Source: Clostridium pasteurianum (GTDB taxonomy: Bacteria > Bacillota > Clostridia > Clostridiales > Clostridiaceae). Taken from it: a stretch of DNA of 64,000 bases. The notes beneath the pieces were generated by a model that was given only the letters and a program-made list of their open reading frames with translations, was not told the origin of the DNA and made no database searches. How positions within the stretch are numbered: position 1 is the stretch's first letter; each line of letters begins with the position of its first letter. The translations under genes were made by a program, and so were the position numbers. The stretch is from NCBI RefSeq assembly GCF_001705235.1, contig NZ_MCGV01000001.1:1302001-1366000 (forward strand). Reading direction: 5' to 3'. Of this stretch, positions 57,128-64,000 are shown piece after piece.

Positions 57128-57862
57128 TTAATGTAGTATTCGCTTTAAAAACTGTTTTGTTCTTTCCTCTTTAGGTTTCGTAAATATTTCTGCTGGAGTG
57201 CCTTCTTCAACTACAATTCCATCTTCCATAAAAATGACTTTATTTGCTATATCATGTGCAAAAGACATTTCATGTGTAACAACTATCATAGTTATTCCTT
57301 CCTCCGCAACTTGTTTCATAACTGAAAGTACTTCACCAACAAGCTCTGGATCTAAAGCAGAAGTTGGTTCATCAAACAATATAACTTCAGGATTAAGTGC
57401 TAATGCTCTAGCAATACCAACGCGCTGTTGTTGTCCACCTGAAAGTTGAACTGGATAAAAATCATATTTGCCCTTAAGACCAACCTTATCTAAAAGTTTT
57501 TTGCTAGTTTCTTCTGCCTCACTTTTAGACACTTTTCTTGCAACAACTAATCCTTCCATTACATTTTGAACTGCAGTTTTATTCTGAAAAAGGTTATAAG
57601 ATTGAAAAACCATAGCTGTTTTCCTTCTTACTCTTAATATTTCATTTTTTTTAGCATTTTTAAAATTAACCTTTATATCCGCTAGAGTTAATTCTCCATC
57701 ATCTGCTTTTTCTAAAAAGTTAATGCATCTAAGCAGTGTAGTTTTTCCTGATCCACTTGGACCTAAAATTACAACAACTTCGCCCTTCTCTACTTTTATA
57801 CTGGCTCCTTTTAGTACCTCATTTTTACCAAAAGATTTATGAATATTCTTAACCTCAATCAT
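57128..57862 (-). CDS. Amino-acid ABC transporter ATPase (GlnQ/TcyN type)
   Basis: 244 residues. Walker [14 protein letters not shown] (about 28-40), signature [15 protein letters not shown], Walker [15 protein letters not shown] and H-loop VVTHEMSFA. Polar amino-acid transporter class. First gene of the operon. ATG 57862 is chosen over 57886 because AAAGGAAG is properly spaced from it. Confidence 0.95.
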   Translation of the reverse strand: MIEVKNIHKSFGKNEVLKGASIKVEKGEVVVILGPSGSGKTTLLRCINFLEKADDGELTLADIKVNFKNAKKNEILRVRRKTAMVFQSYNLFQNKTAVQNVMEGLVVARKVSKSEAEETSKKLLDKVGLKGKYDFYPVQLSGGQQQRVGIARALALNPEVILFDEPTSALDPELVGEVLSVMKQVAEEGITMIVVTHEMSFAHDIANKVIFMEDGIVVEEGTPAEIFTKPKEERTKQFLKRILH

Positions 57863-57954
57863 TTCATCACTTCCTTTTAATTTCATTAATTATTTGTAAT
57901 AATTTATTATATTTTTTGCTAATTTCAGCCTATTTTCTTCTTGTTTTGTCTTTA

Positions 57955-57983
57955 ATCATATATTATAAAACATACTTTGTCAA
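57955..57983 (-). promoter_or_regulatory. Promoter of the amino-acid transporter operon
   Basis: Minus strand TTGACA (57978-57983), 17-base spacer, TATGAT (57955-57960), leaving a leader of roughly 85 bases. I see no T-box, S-box or other riboswitch signature in the leader. Confidence 0.75.
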
Positions 57984-58009
57984 TATGTTTACTAAAAAAT
58001 CATTTAAGT

Positions 58010-58106
58010 CATGTGCCACAGCTAAGTTGGTGGCTTGATTAATCCCTATAAAGGCATGATAGTGGCAACACTACTGGCGCTTTGAAAAAACCGCCAATCA
58101 CAAAAA
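58010..58106 (-). mobile_element. Possible IS200/IS605-type end or omega-RNA remnant
   Basis: Compact structured segment, distinctly more GC-rich than its surroundings. Minus strand: nested hairpins TGGCGGTTTTTTCAAAGCGC, AGTAGTGTTGCCACTA and GCCACCAACTTAGCTGTGGC, ending CACATGAC. A terminal hairpin of this type followed by a short tail recalls the right end/omega-RNA scaffold of TnpB elements. No tnpB is present. It lies upstream of the transporter promoter, so it is not that operon's riboswitch. Confidence 0.35.
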
Positions 58107-58109
58107 ATC

Positions 58110-58140
58110 GGGTTTTGTAATGTAAACCAAAACCCGACTA
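58110..58140 (-). terminator. Intrinsic terminator after the transaldolase gene
   Basis: Ten-bp stem TCGGGTTTTG / CAAAACCCGA around a ten-base loop, followed on the minus strand by TTTTTTG. It lies about 45 bases past the transaldolase stop. Confidence 0.85.
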
Positions 58141-58184
58141 ATAAAAAACTTAATTATCAATATAAACCTTAATACTCACCTTTA

Positions 58185-58841
58185 CTATTTATTGAAGGCT
58201 TTTTGTGAATCCTCCTTGAATTTTTCTATTCCTTGGTCAGTTAACGGATGTTTTATCATCTGCATAATAACCTTATAAGGTACTGTTGCTATGTCTGAGC
58301 CGGCTTTAGCTGCCTCAATAACATGCATTGGTCCTCTTACGCTTGCCGCAATTATTTCCGTCTTTATACTGTATATCTTAAATATTTCTGCAATATCACG
58401 TACAAGCTGCATTCCTTCCATCGATATGTCATCTAATCTTCCCAAAAATGGACTTACATAATTAGCTCCTGCGTTTGCTGCAAGAAGTGCCTGCGCTGCT
58501 GAAAATATAAGAGTTACATTTGTTTTTATCCCTTCTTTTGAGATAACATTTACAGTTTTAAGACCTGCCGCTGTCATAGGTATTTTTACAACCATGTTTT
58601 TGTGGATTTTTGCTATTTCTCTCGCCTCTGCAATCATCTTTTCGGCATCATCACTTATATCAGCACTTACCTCTCCACTTATAGGTCCATCCACAATAGA
58701 AGCTATTTCCTCTACTGTTTCTTTAAAATCTCTTCCTTCCCTTGCAATGAGCGATGGATTAGTTGTAACCCCACATATTACACCCATATCATTTATTTCT
58801 CTTATTTCATTTACATTTGCTGTATCTAAAAAAAACTTCAT
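58185..58841 (-). CDS. tal: Transaldolase / fructose-6-phosphate aldolase (small type)
   Basis: 218 residues, the short decameric TalC/FSA subfamily. Schiff-base Lys86 in [17 protein letters not shown] near the N-terminus; ASVRGPMHV and [10 protein letters not shown] toward the end. Either transfers dihydroxyacetone units between sugar phosphates or splits fructose 6-phosphate. The two activities differ by few residues and cannot be separated safely here. Monocistronic, with its own terminator. Confidence 0.92.
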   Translation of the reverse strand: MKFFLDTANVNEIREINDMGVICGVTTNPSLIAREGRDFKETVEEIASIVDGPISGEVSADISDDAEKMIAEAREIAKIHKNMVVKIPMTAAGLKTVNVISKEGIKTNVTLIFSAAQALLAANAGANYVSPFLGRLDDISMEGMQLVRDIAEIFKIYSIKTEIIAASVRGPMHVIEAAKAGSDIATVPYKVIMQMIKHPLTDQGIEKFKEDSQKAFNK

Positions 58842-59173
58842 ATTATCTTATCCTCCTTTTTAATTGCAATAATTATTAATTAGACATTTAATCAACATTT
58901 CCTGTAAATTTCATAAAAATTCTCAAAATATATTTTTTATGTAATCTTTTATTCCTCTATCGTCGTTGATTGATCTATTTTTTTATTTTATGATTTATTC
59001 TCTATGTATTCTTTCTAAAGAAATTTGTTTTTATAAAAAGCACTAACTGCCCAATAAAAATATAATTCATTTAACCACTTGCAGAGCTACTAATTGAACA
59101 CTATACTATAATTTAGATAACATATTTTTTACATTGTATATTAATAAAAACTCATGAAATGAGAGGGTCATAT
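58842..59173. other. Divergent intergenic region between transaldolase and DUF4317 genes
   Basis: 332 AT-rich bases that must hold two divergent promoters. TATAAT occurs at about 59104-59109, but I see no well-spaced -35 box. No repeat, RNA gene or ORF of note. Confidence 0.5.
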
Positions 59174-60541
59174 ATGAGAAAGAAAGATATATTAGAATTA
59201 AAAAAACGTCTAAAGAAAAACGAGTGTACATTTACAAAAATGTGCGGTTGCTATGTAAATTCAGAAAAAAATATTATATTAAAACTTAATGAAACTTTTT
59301 TAAATCTAGAAGAAGAAGAGTTCTTTAAATATTTAGAGATTGCAAAAAAAACATTATCAGGAACAGTAGGAAATAACCTTCTAGAACTTAACTTTCCCCT
59401 TGATGAAGAAAAGGAAGGCGGCAGACAATATTCATTAATGTCATTAAAAATGAGTCAATTAAAAGATGAATCAATGCTGGACAGTTTCTATAAATTAATT
59501 ATAGATAACTATGAATATGCAGGTAATTTTTTAATCCTTGTTTTTCACGATGCCTATGACGTCATGACAAAAACTACTGATAACGCAAAATTAGATGAAT
59601 CTGAAGAAGTATATGAATACATTTTATGTGCAGTGTGTCCAGTAACACTTGCAAAGCCAGCTCTTGGATACATTGAAGATGAAAATAGAATCGGAGCACG
59701 TATTAGGGATTGGATAGTTGGTTCACCTGATCTTGGATTTACTTTTCCAGCCTTTATAGACCGAAGTGCGGATATTGATTCTGTCATATACTATACAAAA
59801 AATGCAAAAGACCCACATCCAGAATTTATGGAAGAGGTTTTAGGCTGCAGTTCAAAAAAGACTGCGACAGAACAAAAAGAAACATTCCATGCCATTGTTC
59901 ATGAAGCTGTTGGAAATGATGAAGAAAAAGCTGAGCATTTATTTGGAGAAATTCAAGAAACTATAAGCAACGCGGTAGATGAACACAGTGCTATGAGTGA
60001 TGATGATAATGAGCCTTTAAATTTAACTAATGATAATATTCAAGACATCCTAGCTGAAAGTGGAATTCCGGAAGAAGTAACTACGAAAATACAAAAATCA
60101 TACACAGAAGAATTTGGTGATACCCCTCCAAATGCTGAACATCTAATTGATAAAAAAGTCATTGCTGCAAACAAACAGCGTAATAAAGAAATAAGACTTC
60201 AAAAGAAAGTAGCAGCACTGGAAGAAGAACTCCAGAAAAGCAAGCAAAATGATGTACTAGAACCAGAAAAAGAATCAGCTCTAGAAGTAGAAAATGATTC
60301 TACAGTAGAAATAAATTCTGATTCTGCTTTAGATCAAACTTCTGACTCTGAAACAGAATCCATGGAAGATAGTACTACAACTGAGGAATCTACTGCTCCA
60401 AACTATGATGTTGTAGTTCATGTAAAACCTGAGAAAGTAGATCAGATAAAGTCTCAAATAATTGACGGAAAGAAATGTATTGTTATTCCTATTGATGATA
60501 ATGAACAAGCTAATGTAAATGGTGTTAGCACTTCACTTTAA
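59174..60541 (+). CDS. DUF4317 family protein
   Basis: 455 residues matching DUF4317, a clostridial family of unknown function. Conserved N-terminal block KKDILELKKRLKKNECTFTK with MCGCYV; no signal peptide or membrane segment. The middle contains ARIRDWIVGSPDLGFTFPAF. The last ~100 residues include a coiled coil (NKQRNKEIRLQKKVAALEEE), an acidic Ser/Glu/Thr-rich linker and a short conserved end. ATG 59174 follows GAGAGGG; an in-frame ATG at 59159 overlaps that site. Monocistronic with terminator. Confidence 0.85.
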   Translation: MRKKDILELKKRLKKNECTFTKMCGCYVNSEKNIILKLNETFLNLEEEEFFKYLEIAKKTLSGTVGNNLLELNFPLDEEKEGGRQYSLMSLKMSQLKDESMLDSFYKLIIDNYEYAGNFLILVFHDAYDVMTKTTDNAKLDESEEVYEYILCAVCPVTLAKPALGYIEDENRIGARIRDWIVGSPDLGFTFPAFIDRSADIDSVIYYTKNAKDPHPEFMEEVLGCSSKKTATEQKETFHAIVHEAVGNDEEKAEHLFGEIQETISNAVDEHSAMSDDDNEPLNLTNDNIQDILAESGIPEEVTTKIQKSYTEEFGDTPPNAEHLIDKKVIAANKQRNKEIRLQKKVAALEEELQKSKQNDVLEPEKESALEVENDSTVEINSDSALDQTSDSETESMEDSTTTEESTAPNYDVVVHVKPEKVDQIKSQIIDGKKCIVIPIDDNEQANVNGVSTSL

Positions 60542-60560
60542 TAAAATTATATAAAGTTGG

Positions 60561-60635
60561 GCTGTCACACCAGAAATTATTAAATCATGATTTTTATAAT
60601 TATGACTTAATATATTTAGTGCGACAGCTTTTTTT
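60561..60635 (+). terminator. Intrinsic terminator after the DUF4317 gene
   Basis: Outer arms GCTGTCACAC (60561-60570) and GTGCGACAGC (60619-60628), nine of ten paired, with a second inner stem (TTAAATCAT with ATGACTTAA). TTTTTTT follows at 60629-60635. Confidence 0.85.
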
Positions 60636-60768
60636 AATAGTTACAGTTATACTTAATAATCCTAATAAGCTGATTGATAAAACATAGAAAAGTTTACTTA
60701 TGAGTATCACTCCTTAAAAAAGTTTATTCAAAATACGATAAAATGTATCCGCTTTGTTTGATTTTGGA

Positions 60769-60792
60769 CAATCATCACAAATGTGATGATTG
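60769..60792. promoter_or_regulatory. Perfect 10-bp inverted repeat upstream of the second chemoreceptor
   Basis: CAATCATCAC (60769-60778) and GTGATGATTG (60783-60792) around a four-base spacer, about 115 bases before the chemoreceptor start. No T-run follows, so an operator is as likely as a terminator. No matching regulator is adjacent. The rest of 60542-60908 shows only the terminator and AT-rich sequence. Confidence 0.5.
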
Positions 60793-60908
60793 CTTTGCAT
60801 ATATGGGTCTATTATAATATATATAAAAATTGAACACTTGTTTAACTTTATAAAAATGTATAATTTTATTCTATGATTAGATAAATTTATAATTAAGGAG
60901 TGTTAAAA

Positions 60909-62210
60909 ATGGAAAAACTAAAAAAAATATTTAATATTAAAGAGGTAAATTCTATTTTAAAAAATACTTTATTTATAGGCATACTCATATTGGTGGCATT
61001 ATCCATCTTTGAAGGAGTTACATTCCAAGAATTTGAAAAGATTATAAAAGCATATAATTCAAATCTTATAATGATACCAGTATGCTTAGCTATGAATATA
61101 ATATTAAGTTTAATAGTTTTTGTTGCTGTATCAAAAATTATTAAAAATATAAGTAATAAATTATCTAATAGATTCCAAGGTCTCCAAAAAGGAAACTTTT
61201 CTTTTACTCTAAGTGATGATGAAGCTAAAAGTCTAGGAACGTTTGCAGAGCCAATACAATCTTTATTAGACGAATTCCATGGAATTATAGAGGGTACCTA
61301 TGGTTTAAGTAAACCAATTATACAATATTCTGATGATATTAATTCTTCTGCAAATGAGGCTACAAAAATAGTTGAAGCTCTATCTGAAACAATAGAAGAA
61401 ATTGCTAATGGAGCAACAGAGCAAGCATCCGAAGCTCAGACGGGAGCTGCTTTAGTTGAAAACTTATCCAAACAGATTGATGTTGTATTTAATAGCTGTA
61501 GTTATGCTATCAATGAGAGTGAAATTATTGATAAATTAAATAAAGAATGTTTTGAAACAACAAATATTCTTAATATGAAATCTTCTGAATACGATGTTTC
61601 ATCTCAAAGAATATTTGCTTCAATTGAAGACCTAATAAATGCATTAAATAAAATAGGCTTATTTGCTGAATCTATAACAAATATCGCTGAGCAAACAAAT
61701 CTTCTTGCACTTAATGCAAGCATAGAAGCTGCTCGTGCAGGTGAGCAAGGAAAAGGTTTTTCAGTAGTCGCTGATGAAGTTAGAAAATTGGCAGAACAAA
61801 GCAGGCAATCTGTAGAAGAAATTAATAGTTTATTGAACAATATTAAGCAAAGTACAAAAAATACAACTGAGGATATGAATTTAATGAAAGCTATTTCTAT
61901 ACAGCAAAAGGAAGCTGTAAGTGCAACTAATATCTCCTTAGATAAAATATCCAAAAGCATTGATTCAATCGTAACTAAAATCAATAATGTTAATAACGCT
62001 GTAATACAAATTAATAATGATAAGGATTCTGTAATATCTGAAATAGGAAGTATTTCCGCTGTAACAGAACAAACAGCTGCATCTACTGAAGAACTAGCAT
62101 CAACAACTCAAACTCAATTAGATATTTTTGAAAAAATGAGAAACACTGCTGATAAGCTTAATAGCTGCACAAAAGAAATGAATGATACATTAAAGAAACT
62201 AAATTTATAA
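60909..62210 (+). CDS. Methyl-accepting chemotaxis protein with no large extracellular domain
   Basis: 433 residues. Two membrane helices (about 16-36 and 51-75) joined by a ~15-residue loop, a HAMP-like region, then a signalling domain with hairpin tip [20 protein letters not shown]. The near absence of an external domain suggests sensing within the membrane or in the cytoplasm. ATG 60909 follows AAGGAG; an in-frame GTG at 60900 overlaps that site. Ends six bases before hairpin repeat R5. Confidence 0.92.
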   Translation: MEKLKKIFNIKEVNSILKNTLFIGILILVALSIFEGVTFQEFEKIIKAYNSNLIMIPVCLAMNIILSLIVFVAVSKIIKNISNKLSNRFQGLQKGNFSFTLSDDEAKSLGTFAEPIQSLLDEFHGIIEGTYGLSKPIIQYSDDINSSANEATKIVEALSETIEEIANGATEQASEAQTGAALVENLSKQIDVVFNSCSYAINESEIIDKLNKECFETTNILNMKSSEYDVSSQRIFASIEDLINALNKIGLFAESITNIAEQTNLLALNASIEAARAGEQGKGFSVVADEVRKLAEQSRQSVEEINSLLNNIKQSTKNTTEDMNLMKAISIQQKEAVSATNISLDKISKSIDSIVTKINNVNNAVIQINNDKDSVISEIGSISAVTEQTAASTEELASTTQTQLDIFEKMRNTADKLNSCTKEMNDTLKKLNL

Positions 62211-62215
62211 AAAGT

Positions 62216-62321
62216 GAGAAGTAACAATGCTTTGTAACATTAAAAAAATCCTATAAATCTAATGTTACAAAATCACAAAATCCTAAGATATTTCAATAAC
62301 TCGCTGAAAAAATGCCCAAAC
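62216..62321. repeat. Dispersed hairpin repeat R5, left half (interrupted by IS110)
   Basis: Starts GAGAAGTAACAATGCT and runs to the core ATAACTCGCTGAAAAAATGC then CCAAAC, where the IS110 element begins. The right half resumes at 63889. Joined, the two halves give a 192-bp hairpin matching R1 and R3 in length, arms and core. Confidence 0.88.
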
Positions 62322-62442
62322 CTGCTAAGTAAAGTCAAGTGTTTTTATTAAAAAATTTCAAAGAAATTTTTCAGTAAAATAGGGCAACTTTAAAAGAACC
62401 TTCTTACAGAAGATTTTTTTAAAATGCTCTATTTTTATTTTT

Positions 62443-63645
62443 TTAGTTTTTCAAAATTTCTGAAACTCTAGCATAATATATTCTCAAAAATTTATTTAAT
62501 CCTGCTATTTTAGCCTGCTTCTTTGCCTTACCCTCTGATTCTTTTTTTATTATATAGTCATACACTGCTGTATCTTTAGTGGGGACTCTACATTTTATGC
62601 TTTTCATTATCTCATAACCTGTTTTTCTAAGATATCGAGATCCTCGTTTTGATATTTTTCGGTTGTTTCCATTAAAGTTTCCCGATTGATAAGGTGGTGC
62701 ATCTATTCCTGAATAAGCCACAAGAGCCTTTGCACTGTAATACTTTCTTACATCACCTATTTCCGCAATAATTCTTGGTGCCAGTCTTTCTCCTACACCG
62801 TTCATATTCAAAACAACATCATATTCTGGTAATAGCTTGGCAAGTTCCTTCATTCGTGATAATATTTTATTTAAGGTTATTCCAGTCGAATGGATGCCCT
62901 TTATAGTTTCTAAGATGATCATTTTTGTACTTGACATCTTAGAAGGCATAGTTGTGATACTATTTTTAGCGAGAATATATATTTCATGAGCTTTATTCTC
63001 GCTAAATTGGTATCCTTCTTTTTTTGTCCACTTCTTATAGTTTTCAGTAAATTTATTTTGGCTTAATTTAATAATATTGTCATAATGCCAGTATTTTTGA
63101 ACAAAATCTGATAACTTATCTTTTGCAAAGTTAGGTGAATTTGAAGCTAGAAGTCCTGCAATTCCTGGCATTGTTTCATCTAAAAGGTTTGAAAGAATTA
63201 CTTTAAGTTTTATTCTTAAGGACATAAACTGAAAATATTCTCTTGAAAGAGCTTTAAGTTCATAATATATATCTTCTTCTATTTTATAATTACTTAGTTC
63301 ATGCCAATTGTCTAAGCCAAATTTCGAGATTGTTTTTGAGTCTAATTTATCTGTTTTACCTTTTCTAATAGATATACTTGCATACTTTTTCATAAGCATG
63401 GGATTAACAACAGAAACCCAAATTCCTCTTTCCTGTAGATAAGATACTACTGGAATATGATAATGTCCTGTTGCTTCCAAAATTACTTTACTTTCTTCGT
63501 CAAAACTTATAATCTTATCAGCCAGCTTTTTTAGTTCTTCTAAAGTATGTTTAACTTCAAAAGGTTTCTCTAAAATTTCACCATATAATTTGCGAATACA
63601 AACTGTACTTTTGTTTTTTGAAACGTCTATGCCAACACTAATCAT
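62443..63645 (-). CDS. IS110-family DEDD transposase/recombinase
   Basis: 400 residues. N-terminal RuvC-like DEDD domain with SVGIDVSKN (Asp7), ILEATGHYH and KTDKLDSKTI. Middle coiled-coil region. C-terminal Transposase_20 domain with MNGVGERLAPRIIAEIG and YSGIDAPPYQSG, which supplies the catalytic serine. All key motifs are intact. Catalyses bridge-RNA-guided recombination between the circular element and a target. ATG 63645 is chosen over 63696 because AAAGGAG precedes it and the family start (MISVGIDVSK) follows. Confidence 0.95.
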   Translation of the reverse strand: MISVGIDVSKNKSTVCIRKLYGEILEKPFEVKHTLEELKKLADKIISFDEESKVILEATGHYHIPVVSYLQERGIWVSVVNPMLMKKYASISIRKGKTDKLDSKTISKFGLDNWHELSNYKIEEDIYYELKALSREYFQFMSLRIKLKVILSNLLDETMPGIAGLLASNSPNFAKDKLSDFVQKYWHYDNIIKLSQNKFTENYKKWTKKEGYQFSENKAHEIYILAKNSITTMPSKMSSTKMIILETIKGIHSTGITLNKILSRMKELAKLLPEYDVVLNMNGVGERLAPRIIAEIGDVRKYYSAKALVAYSGIDAPPYQSGNFNGNNRKISKRGSRYLRKTGYEIMKSIKCRVPTKDTAVYDYIIKKESEGKAKKQAKIAGLNKFLRIYYARVSEILKN

Positions 63646-63664
63646 AATATCGACTCCTTTGCTA

Positions 63665-63888
63665 AAAATTTTGTCCATCCACTTATTACTACTCATTTTT
63701 GTTCGTTACACGGAAGCTAATTATAGTTCCAACCTGCTTAATCGAATATACGTAACAAGGAATGGGTGATAGTTTGAGCCACGGAAGCAAAATTCCAACA
63801 ATTGAATCATCAGCCCATTTCTTATTATATTAAAATAAGTGTAGGTACTTAATCAAATGAGATTAAGTGTCTACACTTATAGTACAAG
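63665..63888 (-). ncRNA. Candidate bridge RNA of the IS110 element
   Basis: Non-coding left end upstream of the recombinase gene, where IS110-group elements encode their bridge RNA. The minus-strand RNA can form a hairpin at 63835-63880, then a stem-loop 63761-63819 (AATGGG/CCCATT stem). Its 5' loop strand TTCAATTGT matches the right insertion flank for nine bases and its 3' loop strand GCTCAAAC pairs with the left flank for eight (one G-U). A second stem-loop (about 63710-63759) carries AGCAGGT, matching the element's own left end (ACCTGCT at 62320). Both loops include the core dinucleotide. Confidence 0.75.
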
Positions 63889-63976
63889 ACAATTGAAATA
63901 ACTAAGTATTTTGTGATTTTGTAACAAAGATTTATTAGGATTTTTTTAAATCGTTCCTTCAGCATTGTTACTTCTC
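63889..63976. repeat. Dispersed hairpin repeat R5, right half
   Basis: Resumes ACAATTGAAATAACTAAG and ends AGCATTGTTACTTCTC, the exact complement of the R5 left end at 62216. After it come GTGCAAGGATAAAA bases like those that lead into motif B beside R1, so a motif B may lie just beyond the window. Confidence 0.85.
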
Positions 63977-64000
63977 TCAAACAGTAGTGCAAGGATAAAA

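Larger units (their letters stand above)
62322..63890 (-). mobile_element. IS110-family insertion sequence, intact, inserted in repeat R5
   Basis: Boundaries come from comparison with uninterrupted repeat copies: the R5 core reads ...CCCAAAC to 62321 and resumes ACAATTGAAAT from 63889. The dinucleotide AC is present at both junctions (62320-62321 and 63889-63890), as expected for the 2-bp core of IS110 elements, and there are no terminal inverted repeats. The element is about 1.57 kb with one transposase gene on the minus strand, 121 bases of non-coding DNA after it and 245 bases before it. Confidence 0.9.

Noticed and set aside
58010-58106. Structured segment considered as a riboswitch for the amino-acid transporter operon.
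   Set aside because: A TTGACA-17-TATGAT promoter lies downstream of it, so it should not be in that operon's mRNA, and no known aptamer core was recognised.
60600-60710. Minus-strand hydrophobic frame of about 36 codons behind AAGGAG, resembling a small toxin peptide.
   Set aside because: The only usual start (GTG at 60710) overlaps the ribosome site itself, the best-spaced codon is ATA, and the frame runs through the DUF4317 terminator. Chance is more likely.

Overview
The window looks like chromosome of a low-GC, anaerobic, saccharolytic Clostridium (sensu stricto type). It is about 30% G+C with strong AGGAGG-type ribosome binding sites. It carries pyruvate formate-lyase, UDP-galactopyranose mutase, YesMN/LplABC-type sugar uptake, two chemoreceptors and a GGDEF-EAL protein. 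Species cannot be fixed from sequence reading alone. Almost every gene lies on the minus strand; the exceptions start at 6608, 22417, 59174 and 60909. I see no rRNA, tRNA or CRISPR array.

Layout. 1-3068: OmpR-type response regulator, BcrA-like ABC ATPase and permease, and a sensor kinase cut by the window edge (peptide-antibiotic type module). 3237-4952: chemoreceptor. 5609-6497: TipA-like MerR regulator with a MerR-type promoter/operator and an overlapping leader ORF. 6608-7570: 2-hydroxyacid dehydrogenase. 7648-21244: a large sugar locus with YesM/YesN, a sugar-binding lipoprotein, two permeases, Nif3-like protein, two esterases, a CE4 deacetylase, DUF3237, a PfkB kinase and a sucrose-phosphorylase-type GH13. 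21438-30104: acetyltransferase, PAP2 phosphatase, Glf, GT2, MFS, AraC, HAD and L,D-transpeptidase. 30863-31912: membrane protein with a long Ser/Thr/Gly/Asn tail. 32276-33860: two thiol peroxidases and OhrR. 34344-42969: aldehyde dehydrogenase, DnaQ-BRCT, PflB and GGDEF-EAL. 43217-51215: nucleoside uptake and salvage operon (udp, cdd, deoB, a deoD remnant, bmp lipoprotein, ABC, deoC). 51502-57862: Dus, ProC, two ATC-hydrolase-family proteins and an amino-acid ABC transporter. 58185-62210: transaldolase, DUF4317 and a second chemoreceptor. 62322-63890: an intact IS110-family element.

How the genes work together. The sugar locus reads as one pathway: YesMN senses, the lipoprotein and permeases import (ATPase supplied elsewhere), cytoplasmic esterases and deacetylase strip acyl groups, and phosphorylase plus sugar kinase split and phosphorylate a disaccharide. 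An acylated sucrose-like substrate would explain the combination. The nucleoside operon imports nucleosides and converts them through ribose/deoxyribose 1- and 5-phosphates. The amino-acid transporter next to two ATC-hydrolase-family proteins suggests use of a cyclic or conjugated cysteine precursor.

The most striking non-genic content is a dispersed family of ~185-196 bp hairpins (17534, 34140, 39483, 39833, 62216) with a shared core, accompanied by two short satellite motifs. The IS110 element sits exactly in the core of one hairpin. The non-coding end of the element contains a stem-loop whose two loop strands match the two sides of that insertion site, as expected of a bridge RNA programmed to target this repeat family.
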